Shown here: positions 8,490-17,316 of the stretch, one piece after another
Position numbering within the stretch: position 1 is the stretch's first letter
Layout of the letters: every line of letters begins with the position of its first letter
Source of the DNA: Candidatus Competibacteraceae bacterium
GTDB taxonomy: Bacteria > Pseudomonadota > Gammaproteobacteria > Competibacterales > Competibacteraceae
Direction of reading: 5' to 3'
Assembly: GCA_016790045.1 (NCBI GenBank)
Contig: JAEUPW010000066.1
Coordinates: 1-64,000 of the forward strand
Length of the DNA stretch: 64,000 bases
Translations under genes and position numbers: made by a program
Notes under the pieces: generated by a model
The model's database searches: none
The model's input: only the letters and a program-made list of their open reading frames with translations
What the model was told of the DNA's origin: nothing

Positions 8490-10789
8490 GGTCTGCACTC
8501 CTTCTGTTCGGTGGCGGATAGCGGTTCGCCGAGTTGCGCCTTGAGCAGGGCTTCCCCGCAGTTGATCCTCGTTTTCGCCTGACGCGGCGGAGCGGGCGGC
8601 GACTTGGCCGGCTTGACCGGCGTCGGCGCGTCCGATCCCGCAACGGCGGCCGGCGCTTTCATGCGCGCCTCGCGCGTTTCCGATGGCGCTTTGCGGCCGC
8701 TATCTTGGGCGGGCCGGTTTTTTTCTTGTTCGGCGGCCCGGCGCCTGGCCTCCTCGGCCGCCTGACGCCTGGCTTCGCCCTCGATCAGACGGCGAACTTC
8801 GCTCTCCGCCTGTTTGCGCTTGGCTTGCAACAGGCGATACAACGTCGCCAAACGGGAATGCTCGGGCCCGATCCGCTGCAATTGCGCCAGATAGCCTTCG
8901 GCGCTCTGAAATTCTGCCTTGCCGATGGCCGCGTCGGCCAAACTCGCGTAGCGGTCCGCGATCTGCGCGATCCTGGCCTGCGCCTGAGGATCGGCGGGCG
9001 CCGACGCCGCGATGCGCCGGTAACAGGCCGCAGCTTCCACGCCTTGCGGGCCCGTCAACCGTTCGAGCGGAAAGCGGTCGGCGCAGTCCTTTAGCATCGC
9101 GCCGATGCGCCGTTGGGTTTCCAGGGCCGCCGTCACTCGCTCGCGCAACTTCGTCAGTTCAGCTTGCTCTGGAACCAAGCTTAGCCCTTCGTCGATCCGT
9201 TGCAAGCTCTCGTCCAACCGGTTTTGCCCGACCAGCTCTCGCGCTTCGGCCAGCAGTTTCGGGAGCAGTTGCCGTTCCTTGAGCCGATGGTCCACCACCG
9301 AGCGCAAGGTGGACAATTCGGGATGGCCGGGGGACTCTCGCAAGCCCTGCTCGATCCGCTGCAAGCTCCCTTCGAGATCGCCCGCCTGCCAGCGGGCGTG
9401 GGCTTGCGACAATATCCGCTCGGCTTGCTGCTGCCGTTCTTTGGACTGCGCCTGCAGGGTCGCGCGCAGCGCCGTCAACCCCGCGTGATCGGGGACGAGT
9501 TGCAGGCCCTCCTCCGCCTGCCGCAACCCCTGTTCGGCCAAACCGTCGCGCGCGCTTTGCCGGGCCTGCTCCAACCGCCGGCCCGCCGCTTGCTGGCGCT
9601 CGACCCGCTCGCGCAAGGCCAGCAGCCCCGGATCGTCCGGCGCGGCGTTGAGGCCGAGCTCGATCAAGTCCAGGCCAGGCCCGAATTGCTCGTTTTGCAG
9701 GTGTTGGGCGGCGAGTTGCCGATAATGGGCCGCGAGGTTGGGCCGATCCGGCGCCGGCGACCCCATCGCGGTTTCCGTCTCGGCCGGCGCCGGTTGCCGT
9801 ATCGCCTTCAACGACAGGCCGCCCAACGCGATGACCAGCAAGGTCAGGCCGCCGGCCAGCGCCACTTTTCTCGGGAGCGGCGAGCGGTTGAAGGCATGGA
9901 ACAACCGGGCCGTGGGCAAAAAAGGGTGGAATGACGACCTGGATAGCGGCCGCTCCAGCGCCTGAATCAGTTGTTCCGCATTCTCGAAGCGGTCGCCCGG
10001 ATTTTTGGCCAGCAGCTTCTGCAAAACCGTTTGGTAGTGGCTGACATGATCGGGCAGGCGCGGAACGGGTTGGGTGCAATGCATCATGGCGACGCCGATC
10101 AGGTCATCCGCGCGATAGGGCGGCTGCCGGACCAGCATTTCGTACAAAACGATGCCGAGACTGTAAAGATCGCTGCGGTTGTCCAGCGCTTTGCCGGTGA
10201 TCTGTTCCGGGCTCATGTAGGCCGGACTGCCGATCGCCAGACCGGGCGCGGTCAACTGGGTGTCGTCGCCGCCCAAGGTCTTGGCGATGCCGAAATCGCT
10301 GAGCACCGGCGTGCCGTCCTTGCGGAACAGGATATTTTGCGGCTTGATGTCGCGGTGGATGATGCCCCGATGATGGGCGTAGGCCAGCGCCCCGGAAATC
10401 GACTTGGCGATCTCCAGCGCCCGCTCCGGGCTCAAACCGTCCGCGATCTGTTGGGCCAGCGTCCCTTCGGAGAGAAACTCCATGGAAAAGTAGGAATGGC
10501 CTTCGTGCGACCCGAAATCGTAGATCGTGATGATCTGCGGGTGCTGGAGCTGGGCGATGATCCGCCCCTCTTTCAAGAACCGATCAGTAAAATGCTCGTC
10601 GTTGATCCGGGTCGAGCGCATCACTTTGAGGGCGACTTGACGGCCGAGCGATTCCTGCACGGCGAGATAAACCGTCGCCATGCCGCCCTCGCCGATCTGG
10701 CGCAGAATCGTGTAGCCCGGAATGTCCTTCACCAGCGGATACTCCCGCGCATCCGGCCGCCCGTTGCCCGATCGCGCGCGCTTTGCCAT
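8486..10789 (-). CDS. Membrane Ser/Thr protein kinase (PknB-like) with helical repeat C-terminus
   Basis: The N-terminal kinase domain has all key motifs: glycine loop IGEGGMATVYLA, lysine in VALKVM, catalytic loop HRDIKPQNILF, DFG in LSDFGIAKTLGG and the SPAYMSPEQI segment. A single membrane helix follows (KVALAGGLTLLVIALGGLSL). The remaining ~420 residues, which should face the periplasm, hold several related helical repeats (GLNAAPDDPGLLALRERVE; GLQLVPDHAGLTALRATLQ; GLRESPGHPELSTLRSVVD; GLSLVPEQAELTKLRERVT) and a Lys/Ala-rich linker. This looks like a sensor kinase with an external repeat domain. The ATG at 10789 was chosen; a GTG six codons upstream is possible. It is coupled to the OmpA lipoprotein gene. 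Confidence 0.88.
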   Translation of the reverse strand: MAKRARSGNGRPDAREYPLVKDIPGYTILRQIGEGGMATVYLAVQESLGRQVALKVMRSTRINDEHFTDRFLKEGRIIAQLQHPQIITIYDFGSHEGHSYFSMEFLSEGTLAQQIADGLSPERALEIAKSISGALAYAHHRGIIHRDIKPQNILFRKDGTPVLSDFGIAKTLGGDDTQLTAPGLAIGSPAYMSPEQITGKALDNRSDLYSLGIVLYEMLVRQPPYRADDLIGVAMMHCTQPVPRLPDHVSHYQTVLQKLLAKNPGDRFENAEQLIQALERPLSRSSFHPFLPTARLFHAFNRSPLPRKVALAGGLTLLVIALGGLSLKAIRQPAPAETETAMGSPAPDRPNLAAHYRQLAAQHLQNEQFGPGLDLIELGLNAAPDDPGLLALRERVERQQAAGRRLEQARQSARDGLAEQGLRQAEEGLQLVPDHAGLTALRATLQAQSKERQQQAERILSQAHARWQAGDLEGSLQRIEQGLRESPGHPELSTLRSVVDHRLKERQLLPKLLAEARELVGQNRLDESLQRIDEGLSLVPEQAELTKLRERVTAALETQRRIGAMLKDCADRFPLERLTGPQGVEAAACYRRIAASAPADPQAQARIAQIADRYASLADAAIGKAEFQSAEGYLAQLQRIGPEHSRLATLYRLLQAKRKQAESEVRRLIEGEARRQAAEEARRRAAEQEKNRPAQDSGRKAPSETREARMKAPAAVAGSDAPTPVKPAKSPPAPPRQAKTRINCGEALLKAQLGEPLSATEQKECRP

Positions 10790-10825
10790 CCCCACGCATT
10801 TGACCACCCGACCAGGCGATGATCG

Positions 10826-12052
10826 CTAGGCTTCACGCCATTTTGCCAGCAGCCAAAGCCAGGCCAGCAGTTGCCCCGCCAGCGCGAGGCCGAACGCCAG
10901 CTGATAGCCGGTTGCGGCGTAACCGCCGCCCGGACCCGGCCAGCGGTCGATGATCGCGCCCATTCCCCACTGTCCGACAAACGCCAACACGAACACCAGC
11001 AAGTTCAATGCCGTGTTCACCCGTCCCGCCAGCGCCGGCGGAAAGGCTTGCGATAAGATCGCGTAGGTCAACACCGCGCTCGTGCCCAAAAACCCGAAGA
11101 GCGCCCACAGCGCCCACAATGGCCCGATCTTCAGCAACAGCGCCAGTTGCACCAGCATGAACAACGCCATGCCGACCGCCGACACCGCAATCGGCTTCAC
11201 CCCCAGCCGCGACAGCCGATAAGTCAACTGGCCCATGCCGAGAAAGCCCGCCACCATGGCCGCCGCCGTCCAAAACAGCACCTCGGCGGCGGCGGCCTTG
11301 TCCAGACCTGAAACATCGCGCAGCCAGGGTCCGGCCCACAAGCTCTGAATCGCCAGAAACGAGGCTTGCGACAGCACGCTGACCGGCGCGATCCGCCAAA
11401 ACACCGGGCTGCCAAACACGTCGGCCACCCCGCGCCATTGCGCCCGCAGATCGCCCGCCGGCGCGCCGGCTCCGCGCTCCGGCACCAAAACCAGCAGCGC
11501 GAGCGTCACCGCCACGCTCAAACCCGCCAACCCGCCGAACAGCCCCCGCCAGCCGATCCACTGCAAGGCCGCTTCCACCGGTGCGGTGGCCGCCAGTGCG
11601 CCCAAGCCGCCCGCCGCCAGCACCCAGCCGTTGGCCACCGCCAACCGCTCGGCCGGCAGCCACAGCACGAACGCCTTGAAACTGGCCATCAGGCAGGCCG
11701 ACACGCCGAGCCCGATCAAGCCCCGCCCGATCGCCAGTTCCAGCGAGCTGTGGCCCACCGCGAACAGGCTCGCGCCCGCCGCCGCGAACAGCAGCAACAC
11801 CGCCTCGACCCGGCGCGGCCCGAAGCGGTCCAGCAACATGCCCAACGGCAATTGAAACGCGGCGAAAGTCAGGAAATAAACGCTGGTCAACAGGCCGAGA
11901 TCGGCGGCGGTCAGCCGCAATTCCGCCGCCAGATAAGGCGACAGCACCGCGTTGATGGTGCGGTACAGATAGGATAGGAAATAACCAGCGGCAAACGGCA
12001 GAAAAATCCGCAACCCGATGGCGGCGGGGCTCAGGAGGGGGGCGGAAGTCAT
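10826..12052 (-). CDS. MFS transporter
   Basis: The protein (408 residues) is a 12-helix major facilitator. The motif-A loop LGMLLDRFGPRRVEA lies between helices 2 and 3, and the N-terminal YFLSYLYRTINAVLSPYL resembles the NarK/ANP-type and sugar-phosphate MFS branches. The substrate cannot be named. The start at 12052 shares ATGA with the stop of the methyltransferase gene upstream, so the two are translationally coupled. It ends 37 bases before the preferred start of the Ser/Thr kinase gene. Confidence 0.85.
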   Translation of the reverse strand: MTSAPLLSPAAIGLRIFLPFAAGYFLSYLYRTINAVLSPYLAAELRLTAADLGLLTSVYFLTFAAFQLPLGMLLDRFGPRRVEAVLLLFAAAGASLFAVGHSSLELAIGRGLIGLGVSACLMASFKAFVLWLPAERLAVANGWVLAAGGLGALAATAPVEAALQWIGWRGLFGGLAGLSVAVTLALLVLVPERGAGAPAGDLRAQWRGVADVFGSPVFWRIAPVSVLSQASFLAIQSLWAGPWLRDVSGLDKAAAAEVLFWTAAAMVAGFLGMGQLTYRLSRLGVKPIAVSAVGMALFMLVQLALLLKIGPLWALWALFGFLGTSAVLTYAILSQAFPPALAGRVNTALNLLVFVLAFVGQWGMGAIIDRWPGPGGGYAATGYQLAFGLALAGQLLAWLWLLAKWREA

Positions 12053-12720
12053 CGGCCGGGCGCCGCGCGGTGCGTCAGCCGGTAGGCCCGCTCCAACAGC
12101 CAGTCCAGACCGCGCTCCCGCCAACGGGATTCCTCCGCCAGCGCGTCGCGCGTTTCGATCAGCTCCACGGCATGACCCGATTCGAACAATGCCCGCACCT
12201 CGCTTTCGCCCACCGAGAACGGCGGACCGTCCAAGCGCGCCTGATCGTATTCCAGCGTCACCAGCAGCGTCTGGATTCCGGCCGGCAACAGCGCCGCCAG
12301 CGCGCGGGCGTAGTCCTCGCGCATCGGCGGGGGCAGGGCGATCAAGGACGCGCGGTCGTAAACGGCGGCGATATCCGCCAGATGGCGCGGCTCCAGCGCA
12401 AAGAAATCGCCCAGCAGCAGGCGGATTTCATCGTGCTCCCAGACTTCGAACGCCCCGTCGCGCCAGCGCCGGGGCCGCAGGCCGTTTTCTTCGAAAAAAG
12501 CTCCGACGGCGATCGGGCTGATTTCCACGCCGGTCACCGCATGGCCCTGGCCGGCCAGCCACAACAGATCCCGGCTTTTGCCGCACAGCGGCGCGAATAC
12601 CCGCCGGCCCGCCGGCAGGTTCAGCCGGCCCCAAAACTGCTGGAGATGAACGTTGATGTCTTGCTGGTGAAAACCGATTTCGGTCCGCTCCCAGCGTTCG
12701 TGCCAAAAGCTCAGGTCCAT
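12049..12720 (-). CDS. tpm: Thiopurine S-methyltransferase family protein
   Basis: This 223-residue SAM-dependent methyltransferase has the family start MDLSFWHERWERTEIGFHQ and the SAM-binding pattern VFAPLCGKSRDLLWLAGQGH with VTGVEISPIAV. Bacterial TPMTs methylate thiols and, in several species, selenium and tellurium oxyanions, usually as detoxification. The start at 12720 fits the conserved N-terminus; upstream codons in the same frame do not. It is coupled by ATGA to the MFS gene, which could be an exporter for a related compound (inference). Confidence 0.88.
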   Translation of the reverse strand: MDLSFWHERWERTEIGFHQQDINVHLQQFWGRLNLPAGRRVFAPLCGKSRDLLWLAGQGHAVTGVEISPIAVGAFFEENGLRPRRWRDGAFEVWEHDEIRLLLGDFFALEPRHLADIAAVYDRASLIALPPPMREDYARALAALLPAGIQTLLVTLEYDQARLDGPPFSVGESEVRALFESGHAVELIETRDALAEESRWRERGLDWLLERAYRLTHRAAPGR

Positions 12721-12786
12721 GCCTCGATCCCCGTGCCAACAAAGGCCGGTCAAGCCGGCCGCAAGCCCTGGGGCGGCGGGACCCGG

Positions 12787-14244
12787 TCAAGCCGGCCACC
12801 ACGCCCGAGGCGTGAACAGCGCGCCCAAAGCGCGCGCGGCGTAGTACAGATCTCGCCCGGCGCTGCGCTGGCGGGCGTAGAACGCATCGCTCATCAAGCG
12901 CTCCTCGCGCGGGGCGGCCGCCGGCAACAGCAACTGGGTCGGGCCGATCAAACCGGCCGGGGCGCGGTCGCCCAGGCGCTCCCATTCCTCGGAACGCTCC
13001 GCCGCCTGTTCCGGCGTCAAAGGCTCGGTCCCGATCAAGCGCAAATCGCCGCTCGCCACCGCCAGCAGGCGCGGCAGATAGCGCAGTATCGGAACCGGGG
13101 TCGCCCATTCCCAGGCGGGGAAACGCCGCCGCTGGCGCATCCCGAAATCGTCGAAATCCAGGCGGTTGCCCCGCAGCCAGACCGCTTGCAGCGGTTGACG
13201 GGGATTGTCGGCCAAGCCCGCCAGCAACGCCAGCGGCCACAGCGGCAGCGACAGCCCGAGCAGCAGCACGCCCAGCAGCCGGTTGAGCGGTTCGGCCAAC
13301 GCCCCGGCCAAAGTCGTCTCGCCCAAATCGGCCAGCAGGAAGGTCTCCGCCACCGACAGCACCGCGCCGATATCGACCCGGATCAACCGGTTTCCCTGGA
13401 CGATGGCGTTGCGCACCTCCACCAATTCACCGATATAGGTGTCCGGCAGCACCACGCTATCCCGCAGGGTGGCGAGCCGATCCACGATCACGTGCTCGCC
13501 GATCACCACTTCGCCGTGCAATTCGGCGCTCGAATCGATCCGGCAACCGCCGCCGATCCAGGCGACGCCTTGGCGGAGACTGCGGGGCGAGACGCTCGAA
13601 CGCAAGCCCACAGTCAAACCCAGCGCCACCTGTCGGCCCGGCGCGAGCAATTCGGGAAGGCGTCCGGCGGCGGCGTCCAAATTGGCCTGATGATACGCCC
13701 GCAACGACTCTAAAGGGCGCACGCTCCCTTCGATCTCCACCGCCGGCCAGACCGGCGCGGCGGAATCCGGCCGCGCGCTCCAGCGCAGCCGTTCGAGCCC
13801 GCCGCGACCGCCGGCCCGATGCAGGCAATAACCGATCATCCCCGCAGCGGTTTTGCCGTAAACGACCGGGCCGGTCACCCCGGAAGCCGCTTGCAAGAAC
13901 GCGCTCAAATTCGCGCCGTGCAGCACATCGCCCCGCAACGCCAGCAGCTCGCCGGTCAAGTGCGGTTGCGCCAGGGCCAGAATGTCGTCGGGTTCGGCCT
14001 CGCCGCGCGTCAGCACGTAATGCAAGCGCATGCCCCAGCGGCTGCCGTCCCCGAACGCCGCCCGCAGCTCCTCGGCTTGCGGCGAAATGGCGATCAGCGC
14101 CTGCCGCAAGCCGGCGGCGGCCAGCCGTTCCAGCGCGTGTTCCAACACCGCCTTGCCGACCACCGGCAGCAACGCCACGCACGAGCGCTCGACGAGCGGC
14201 TGCAATTCCCGGCCCAGCCGGTCCGCGAAAATCAGAGCGCGCAC
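12787..14244 (-). CDS. Nucleotidyltransferase / left-handed beta-helix / sugar-transferase-like fusion
   Basis: The protein (485 residues) has three parts. Residues 1 to ~225 resemble a sugar nucleotidyltransferase (start VRALIFADRLGRELQPLVER; the usual GGxGTRL loop is degenerate). Residues ~230-310 are hexapeptide-like (IGGGCRIDSSAELHGEVVIG). The last ~170 residues resemble the bacterial sugar-transferase (phosphoglycosyltransferase) domain, with VWLRGNRLDFDDFGMRQRRR and LLAVASGDLRLIGTEPLTPE, but the catalytic Asp-Glu pair before LPxxxNVL is absent. It is probably a pseudo-enzyme or regulator for polysaccharide assembly. The GTG start lies three bases after the stop of the intact sugar transferase gene, so the genes are likely one operon. 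Confidence 0.7.
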   Translation of the reverse strand: MRALIFADRLGRELQPLVERSCVALLPVVGKAVLEHALERLAAAGLRQALIAISPQAEELRAAFGDGSRWGMRLHYVLTRGEAEPDDILALAQPHLTGELLALRGDVLHGANLSAFLQAASGVTGPVVYGKTAAGMIGYCLHRAGGRGGLERLRWSARPDSAAPVWPAVEIEGSVRPLESLRAYHQANLDAAAGRLPELLAPGRQVALGLTVGLRSSVSPRSLRQGVAWIGGGCRIDSSAELHGEVVIGEHVIVDRLATLRDSVVLPDTYIGELVEVRNAIVQGNRLIRVDIGAVLSVAETFLLADLGETTLAGALAEPLNRLLGVLLLGLSLPLWPLALLAGLADNPRQPLQAVWLRGNRLDFDDFGMRQRRRFPAWEWATPVPILRYLPRLLAVASGDLRLIGTEPLTPEQAAERSEEWERLGDRAPAGLIGPTQLLLPAAAPREERLMSDAFYARQRSAGRDLYYAARALGALFTPRAWWPA

Positions 14245-14247
14245 GAT

Positions 14248-14997
14248 TCAGTAGGCCCCCCGCCCCAACAGCACCGCCGGCACGGTTTTCATCAAAATCA
14301 GGATATCCTGCCACAGCGAGGAGGATTCGATGTAGCGCACATCGAGCTTGACCTGCTCCGGAAACGGGATGTCGGAGCGCCCCGAAACCTGCCAGATGCA
14401 GGTGATGCCCGGAAACACTTCCAGACGCCGCCGGTCGGCCAGCGAATATTTGTCCACCTCGCTCGGCAAGGCCGGGCGCGGCCCCACCAGCGACATGTCG
14501 CCGACCAGCACGTTCCAGAACTGCGGCAATTCGTCGATGGAGGCGCGGCGGATGAACCGCCCGACCCGGGTGACGCGCGGGTCGTGTTTCATTTTGAAAA
14601 TCACGCCGCCGGCGGACTCGTTGCGGGCCAGCAGTTCCGCCTTGCGCGCTTCGGCGTCGACGTACATCGAGCGGAATTTCCACATCGGAAACAGCTTGCC
14701 CCAGCGACCGACCCGGATTTGCTTGAAAAACACCGGCCCCGGCGATTCCAGCTTGATCAGCGCCGCGACCGTCAAAAACAGCGGCGCGAGCACCAGCAGC
14801 AGCTCCGCCGACACCACGATATCCAGCAGGCGCTTGAAAACGTAAGTGCTGCCGATCACCGCCTTCCAGGTCAGCCGCTTGAGCTGAAAGCGCGACTGCT
14901 GCCAGAAGCCGTCGGGCCGGATCTGACCGTAACGGTGCAGCAGCGCTTCCCGCAACTGGGGATCGGGTTCGAACCAGCGGTCGGATTGTTCGCTCAT
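14248..14997 (-). CDS. Undecaprenyl-phosphate sugar phosphotransferase (bacterial sugar transferase)
   Basis: This 249-residue monotopic-type phosphoglycosyltransferase should load the first sugar phosphate onto undecaprenyl phosphate to begin a repeat unit of a surface polysaccharide. The membrane segment LLDIVVSAELLLVLAPLFLT is followed by GPVFFKQIRVGRWGKLFPMW, then RRASIDELPQFWNVLVGDMS with the catalytic Asp-Glu pair, GPRPALPSEV and PGITCIWQVSGRSD. The sugar is not predictable. The start at 14997 follows AAGGAGA and overlaps the upstream gene by ATGA. It is the only one of three adjacent related proteins that keeps the catalytic pair. Confidence 0.9.
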   Translation of the reverse strand: MSEQSDRWFEPDPQLREALLHRYGQIRPDGFWQQSRFQLKRLTWKAVIGSTYVFKRLLDIVVSAELLLVLAPLFLTVAALIKLESPGPVFFKQIRVGRWGKLFPMWKFRSMYVDAEARKAELLARNESAGGVIFKMKHDPRVTRVGRFIRRASIDELPQFWNVLVGDMSLVGPRPALPSEVDKYSLADRRRLEVFPGITCIWQVSGRSDIPFPEQVKLDVRYIESSSLWQDILILMKTVPAVLLGRGAY

Positions 14998-16271
14998 GCT
15001 TTCTCCTTGCGAGCCTGAAGCCAAACGCGATACAAAAATAACGGATTGCCGATCAAATAGCGCCGCCACATCCGGCCCGGCTCCTGCGCGAGCCGCCACA
15101 CCCATTCCAGGCCGATCTCGCGCAGCCACAGCGGCGCGCGGGGAATCCGGCCCGAATAAAAATCGAACAGCCCGCCCACGCCCATCCGCACCGGCGGTTG
15201 CAAGCGTTTCCGGTGTTGGGCCAGCCAAAGTTCCTGCCGGGGCACGCCGAAAGCGACCAGCAGGATGCGCGCGCCCGAGCCGTTGATGCGCCCGATGATG
15301 GCCGCTTCCTCGGCCGCGTCGAAATAACCGTGCTGGACGCCGGCGACGATCAAGCCCGGATGGCGCCGCCGCATGTTTTCGGCGACCTGTTCGGCCACGC
15401 CCGGCCGCGCGCCGAGCAGGAACAGCGCCAAGCCCTCGCGGGCGGCGCGCTCGCATAGCCGCGGAAACAGGTCGGTGCCGTTGACGTTGGCGGCCAAGCC
15501 CACCCCGAGCATCCGGCAGCCGATCTTCAAGCCGATCCCGTCCGGCAACACCCGCGCCGCGCCCTGGAGCACGGCCCGATAGGCGTCGTGGGTGTAGGCG
15601 ATGTTGAGGCAATCGGGGTTGACGAAGGCCAGCAGCGAGCTGTTGGCTTCGCCTTGCCCGCCGGTCGCCCGTTCCGCCGAAGCGGGCGAGGCGCGGGCGA
15701 CGATCCAGTCCAGCGCTTCATCCATGGTGGTGTTGACGATGGGCACCCCGAAAAAATCGAGCCTGGGGGGCGCGGGCCGCTCGCTTCCGCCCAACAGCCC
15801 GGCGAGCAGGGAACGCGCGATCAACCCCACGCTTCCGCGCAGGCTCATCCGCTCGACAAACGCTCGATCGACCTGAGTTTCGGAATCGTGGGCGATGCCG
15901 GTTTGACGCTGTAGCTGATAAGGCGAAAACACCCCCGGCCGCACCGAAAAACGCCGCTCGGCTTCGAGGGGCAGCGATTCGGCTTGGGCGGCGGTCAGCG
16001 GTCGCGGCCCGGCGAAGGCCAAGTCGCCGCGCAGGACATTGAAAAGCACCGCCAGACCGCGGCCCGCCGCCGGCCCCGCGAAAGCCAGCCGGCAGAAAGG
16101 CTGACGGTCGCGGCCCAGCAACGGCTCGCGCTCGAACAGCCGACCCGTTTGCCACCCGGCCGCCAGCAGGCGCGCCAACCAGAACGGCGCCAGCGCGGCC
16201 GCCAACAGCGAGGCCAGCGTCAAATCGAAGAGCCTGATGGTTCCCGCCACCGACGACGGTTGATCCCGCAC
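14994..16271 (-). CDS. Degenerate sugar transferase fused to WecG/TagA/CpsF glycosyltransferase
   Basis: The N-terminal ~170 residues align by eye with a bacterial sugar transferase (FDLTLASLLAAALAPFWLAR; LAVLFNVLRGDLAFAGPRPL; RPGVFSPYQLQRQTG), but the DELPQ segment is replaced by GLAVL, so the catalytic Asp-Glu is lost. The C-terminal ~250 residues are a WecG/TagA/CpsF glycosyltransferase (PIVNTTMDEALDWIV, NPDCLNIAYTHD, ARVLPDGIGLKIGCRMLG, VAFGVPRQELWL), which adds the second sugar to the lipid-linked unit. The preferred start is GTG at 16271, eight bases after AGGAG; an in-frame ATG at 16331 is an alternative. It is ATGA-coupled to the active sugar transferase. Confidence 0.8.
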   Translation of the reverse strand: MRDQPSSVAGTIRLFDLTLASLLAAALAPFWLARLLAAGWQTGRLFEREPLLGRDRQPFCRLAFAGPAAGRGLAVLFNVLRGDLAFAGPRPLTAAQAESLPLEAERRFSVRPGVFSPYQLQRQTGIAHDSETQVDRAFVERMSLRGSVGLIARSLLAGLLGGSERPAPPRLDFFGVPIVNTTMDEALDWIVARASPASAERATGGQGEANSSLLAFVNPDCLNIAYTHDAYRAVLQGAARVLPDGIGLKIGCRMLGVGLAANVNGTDLFPRLCERAAREGLALFLLGARPGVAEQVAENMRRRHPGLIVAGVQHGYFDAAEEAAIIGRINGSGARILLVAFGVPRQELWLAQHRKRLQPPVRMGVGGLFDFYSGRIPRAPLWLREIGLEWVWRLAQEPGRMWRRYLIGNPLFLYRVWLQARKEKA

Positions 16272-16362
16272 CTGATGTTCTCCTGTTCGCCGCATCCGAC
16301 GCGCGGGTGTAAGCGGCGGTTGTTCCCGCATCCCATTTTATCCTATCCGCCGCTTTTGGCTC

Positions 16363-17145
16363 TCAATCCCCGGTTTCCGAGCCGTTTTGCAGGCGTCGCC
16401 CCGACCACCGCCAATCCAGGCCAACGCCCGCCAGCGCCCCGCTCCAGCCGGTTTCCAGCGGCAAATTCAACACGCTCCAATCCCGCCCCTCGGCATCGCG
16501 AAGCGCGATCCGTCCCTCGGGTTCCAAGCCGTCGCCGAAACCCACTTCCAGGGTCCGAAAGCCGCTGGCCAAGCCGCCGCCCAAGGCTTTGGCCATGGCT
16601 TCCTTGCGGGTCCAGCACGCAAAAAACAGCGGCCGCCGATCTTCCGGCGCTTGATTTTGAAAGTGAGCCAGTTCGCGCGCCGTGCAAATCCGGTCGACGA
16701 TGGCTTCATAGCGCAGGGTTCGGGCGTGACATTCAAGATCCGCGCCCACCTCTCGGCGGGAGATGGCGTACAAAACGCCTTCTTCGCTGTGGGAAACGTT
16801 GAAATGCAAGCCGGCTCCCCGCGCGCCGGCCAATGCGGGCTTGCCGTGCGCGCCCTGCTCGAACCGCAAGGACGCCGCCGGCCGGTCCAGATAGTGTCCC
16901 AACAAAACCCGCAACATGCCCCGTCCGGCGCTGAAGCGCTCCCGATGTTCGGGAAAGCGAAACCGCGCCGCCCGCTCCCGTTCATCCGGCGACAGCGTCG
17001 CGGCCAACCGCAACAGGCGTTCAGGGGGCTGGCGCAGGCTCGCCCGCCACACCTGCACCTCGCCGGCACCCGGCATCGCCGTGGGGATTGCCGGCGGCCA
17101 AGCGCCTTCTCCATCCTTTGATCCCGCCGGTCGGCCAGACGTCAC
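16363..17145 (-). CDS. 4'-phosphopantetheinyl transferase (Sfp type)
   Basis: The enzyme transfers phosphopantetheine from CoA to a conserved Ser of acyl- or peptidyl-carrier proteins. The family motifs are GADLECHAR (usually GVDxE, binding Mg2+) and FACWTRKEAMAKALGGGL (WxxKEA), with FNVSHSEEGVLYAIS before them. At ~260 residues it fits the Sfp/Gsp class. No polyketide or peptide synthetase is encoded nearby, so it probably serves a carrier protein elsewhere. The start is uncertain: the GTG at 17145 gives the longest frame and an internal ATG lies at 17076. It sits upstream of the WecG fusion gene on the same strand. Confidence 0.85.
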   Translation of the reverse strand: MTSGRPAGSKDGEGAWPPAIPTAMPGAGEVQVWRASLRQPPERLLRLAATLSPDERERAARFRFPEHRERFSAGRGMLRVLLGHYLDRPAASLRFEQGAHGKPALAGARGAGLHFNVSHSEEGVLYAISRREVGADLECHARTLRYEAIVDRICTARELAHFQNQAPEDRRPLFFACWTRKEAMAKALGGGLASGFRTLEVGFGDGLEPEGRIALRDAEGRDWSVLNLPLETGWSGALAGVGLDWRWSGRRLQNGSETGD

Positions 17146-17316
17146 CGCCGCTCGACCCGCGTCCGATTGAGCCTGTAAACCGATGCGTCGGACGCTTTGA
17201 CGGCGCGGCCCAAACGCTCGTGTCTCGGGAAGACAGGTCCATTACAATCAACCGTCCGCAGCATCAACCCCTCGCTTTCCCATACCCCGTTGCGGCCGAT
17301 CTAACGGAGCGCGCTC

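Noticed and set aside
9100-9700. Repeats in the kinase gene considered as a DNA repeat array
   Set aside because: The similarity is only at protein level (helical repeats) with diverged DNA; no CRISPR-like or tandem DNA structure.
12070-13713. Plus-strand open frame (547 codons) opposite the methyltransferase and nucleotidyltransferase genes
   Set aside because: It crosses the boundary between two recognisable genes and lacks domains; an antisense artefact.
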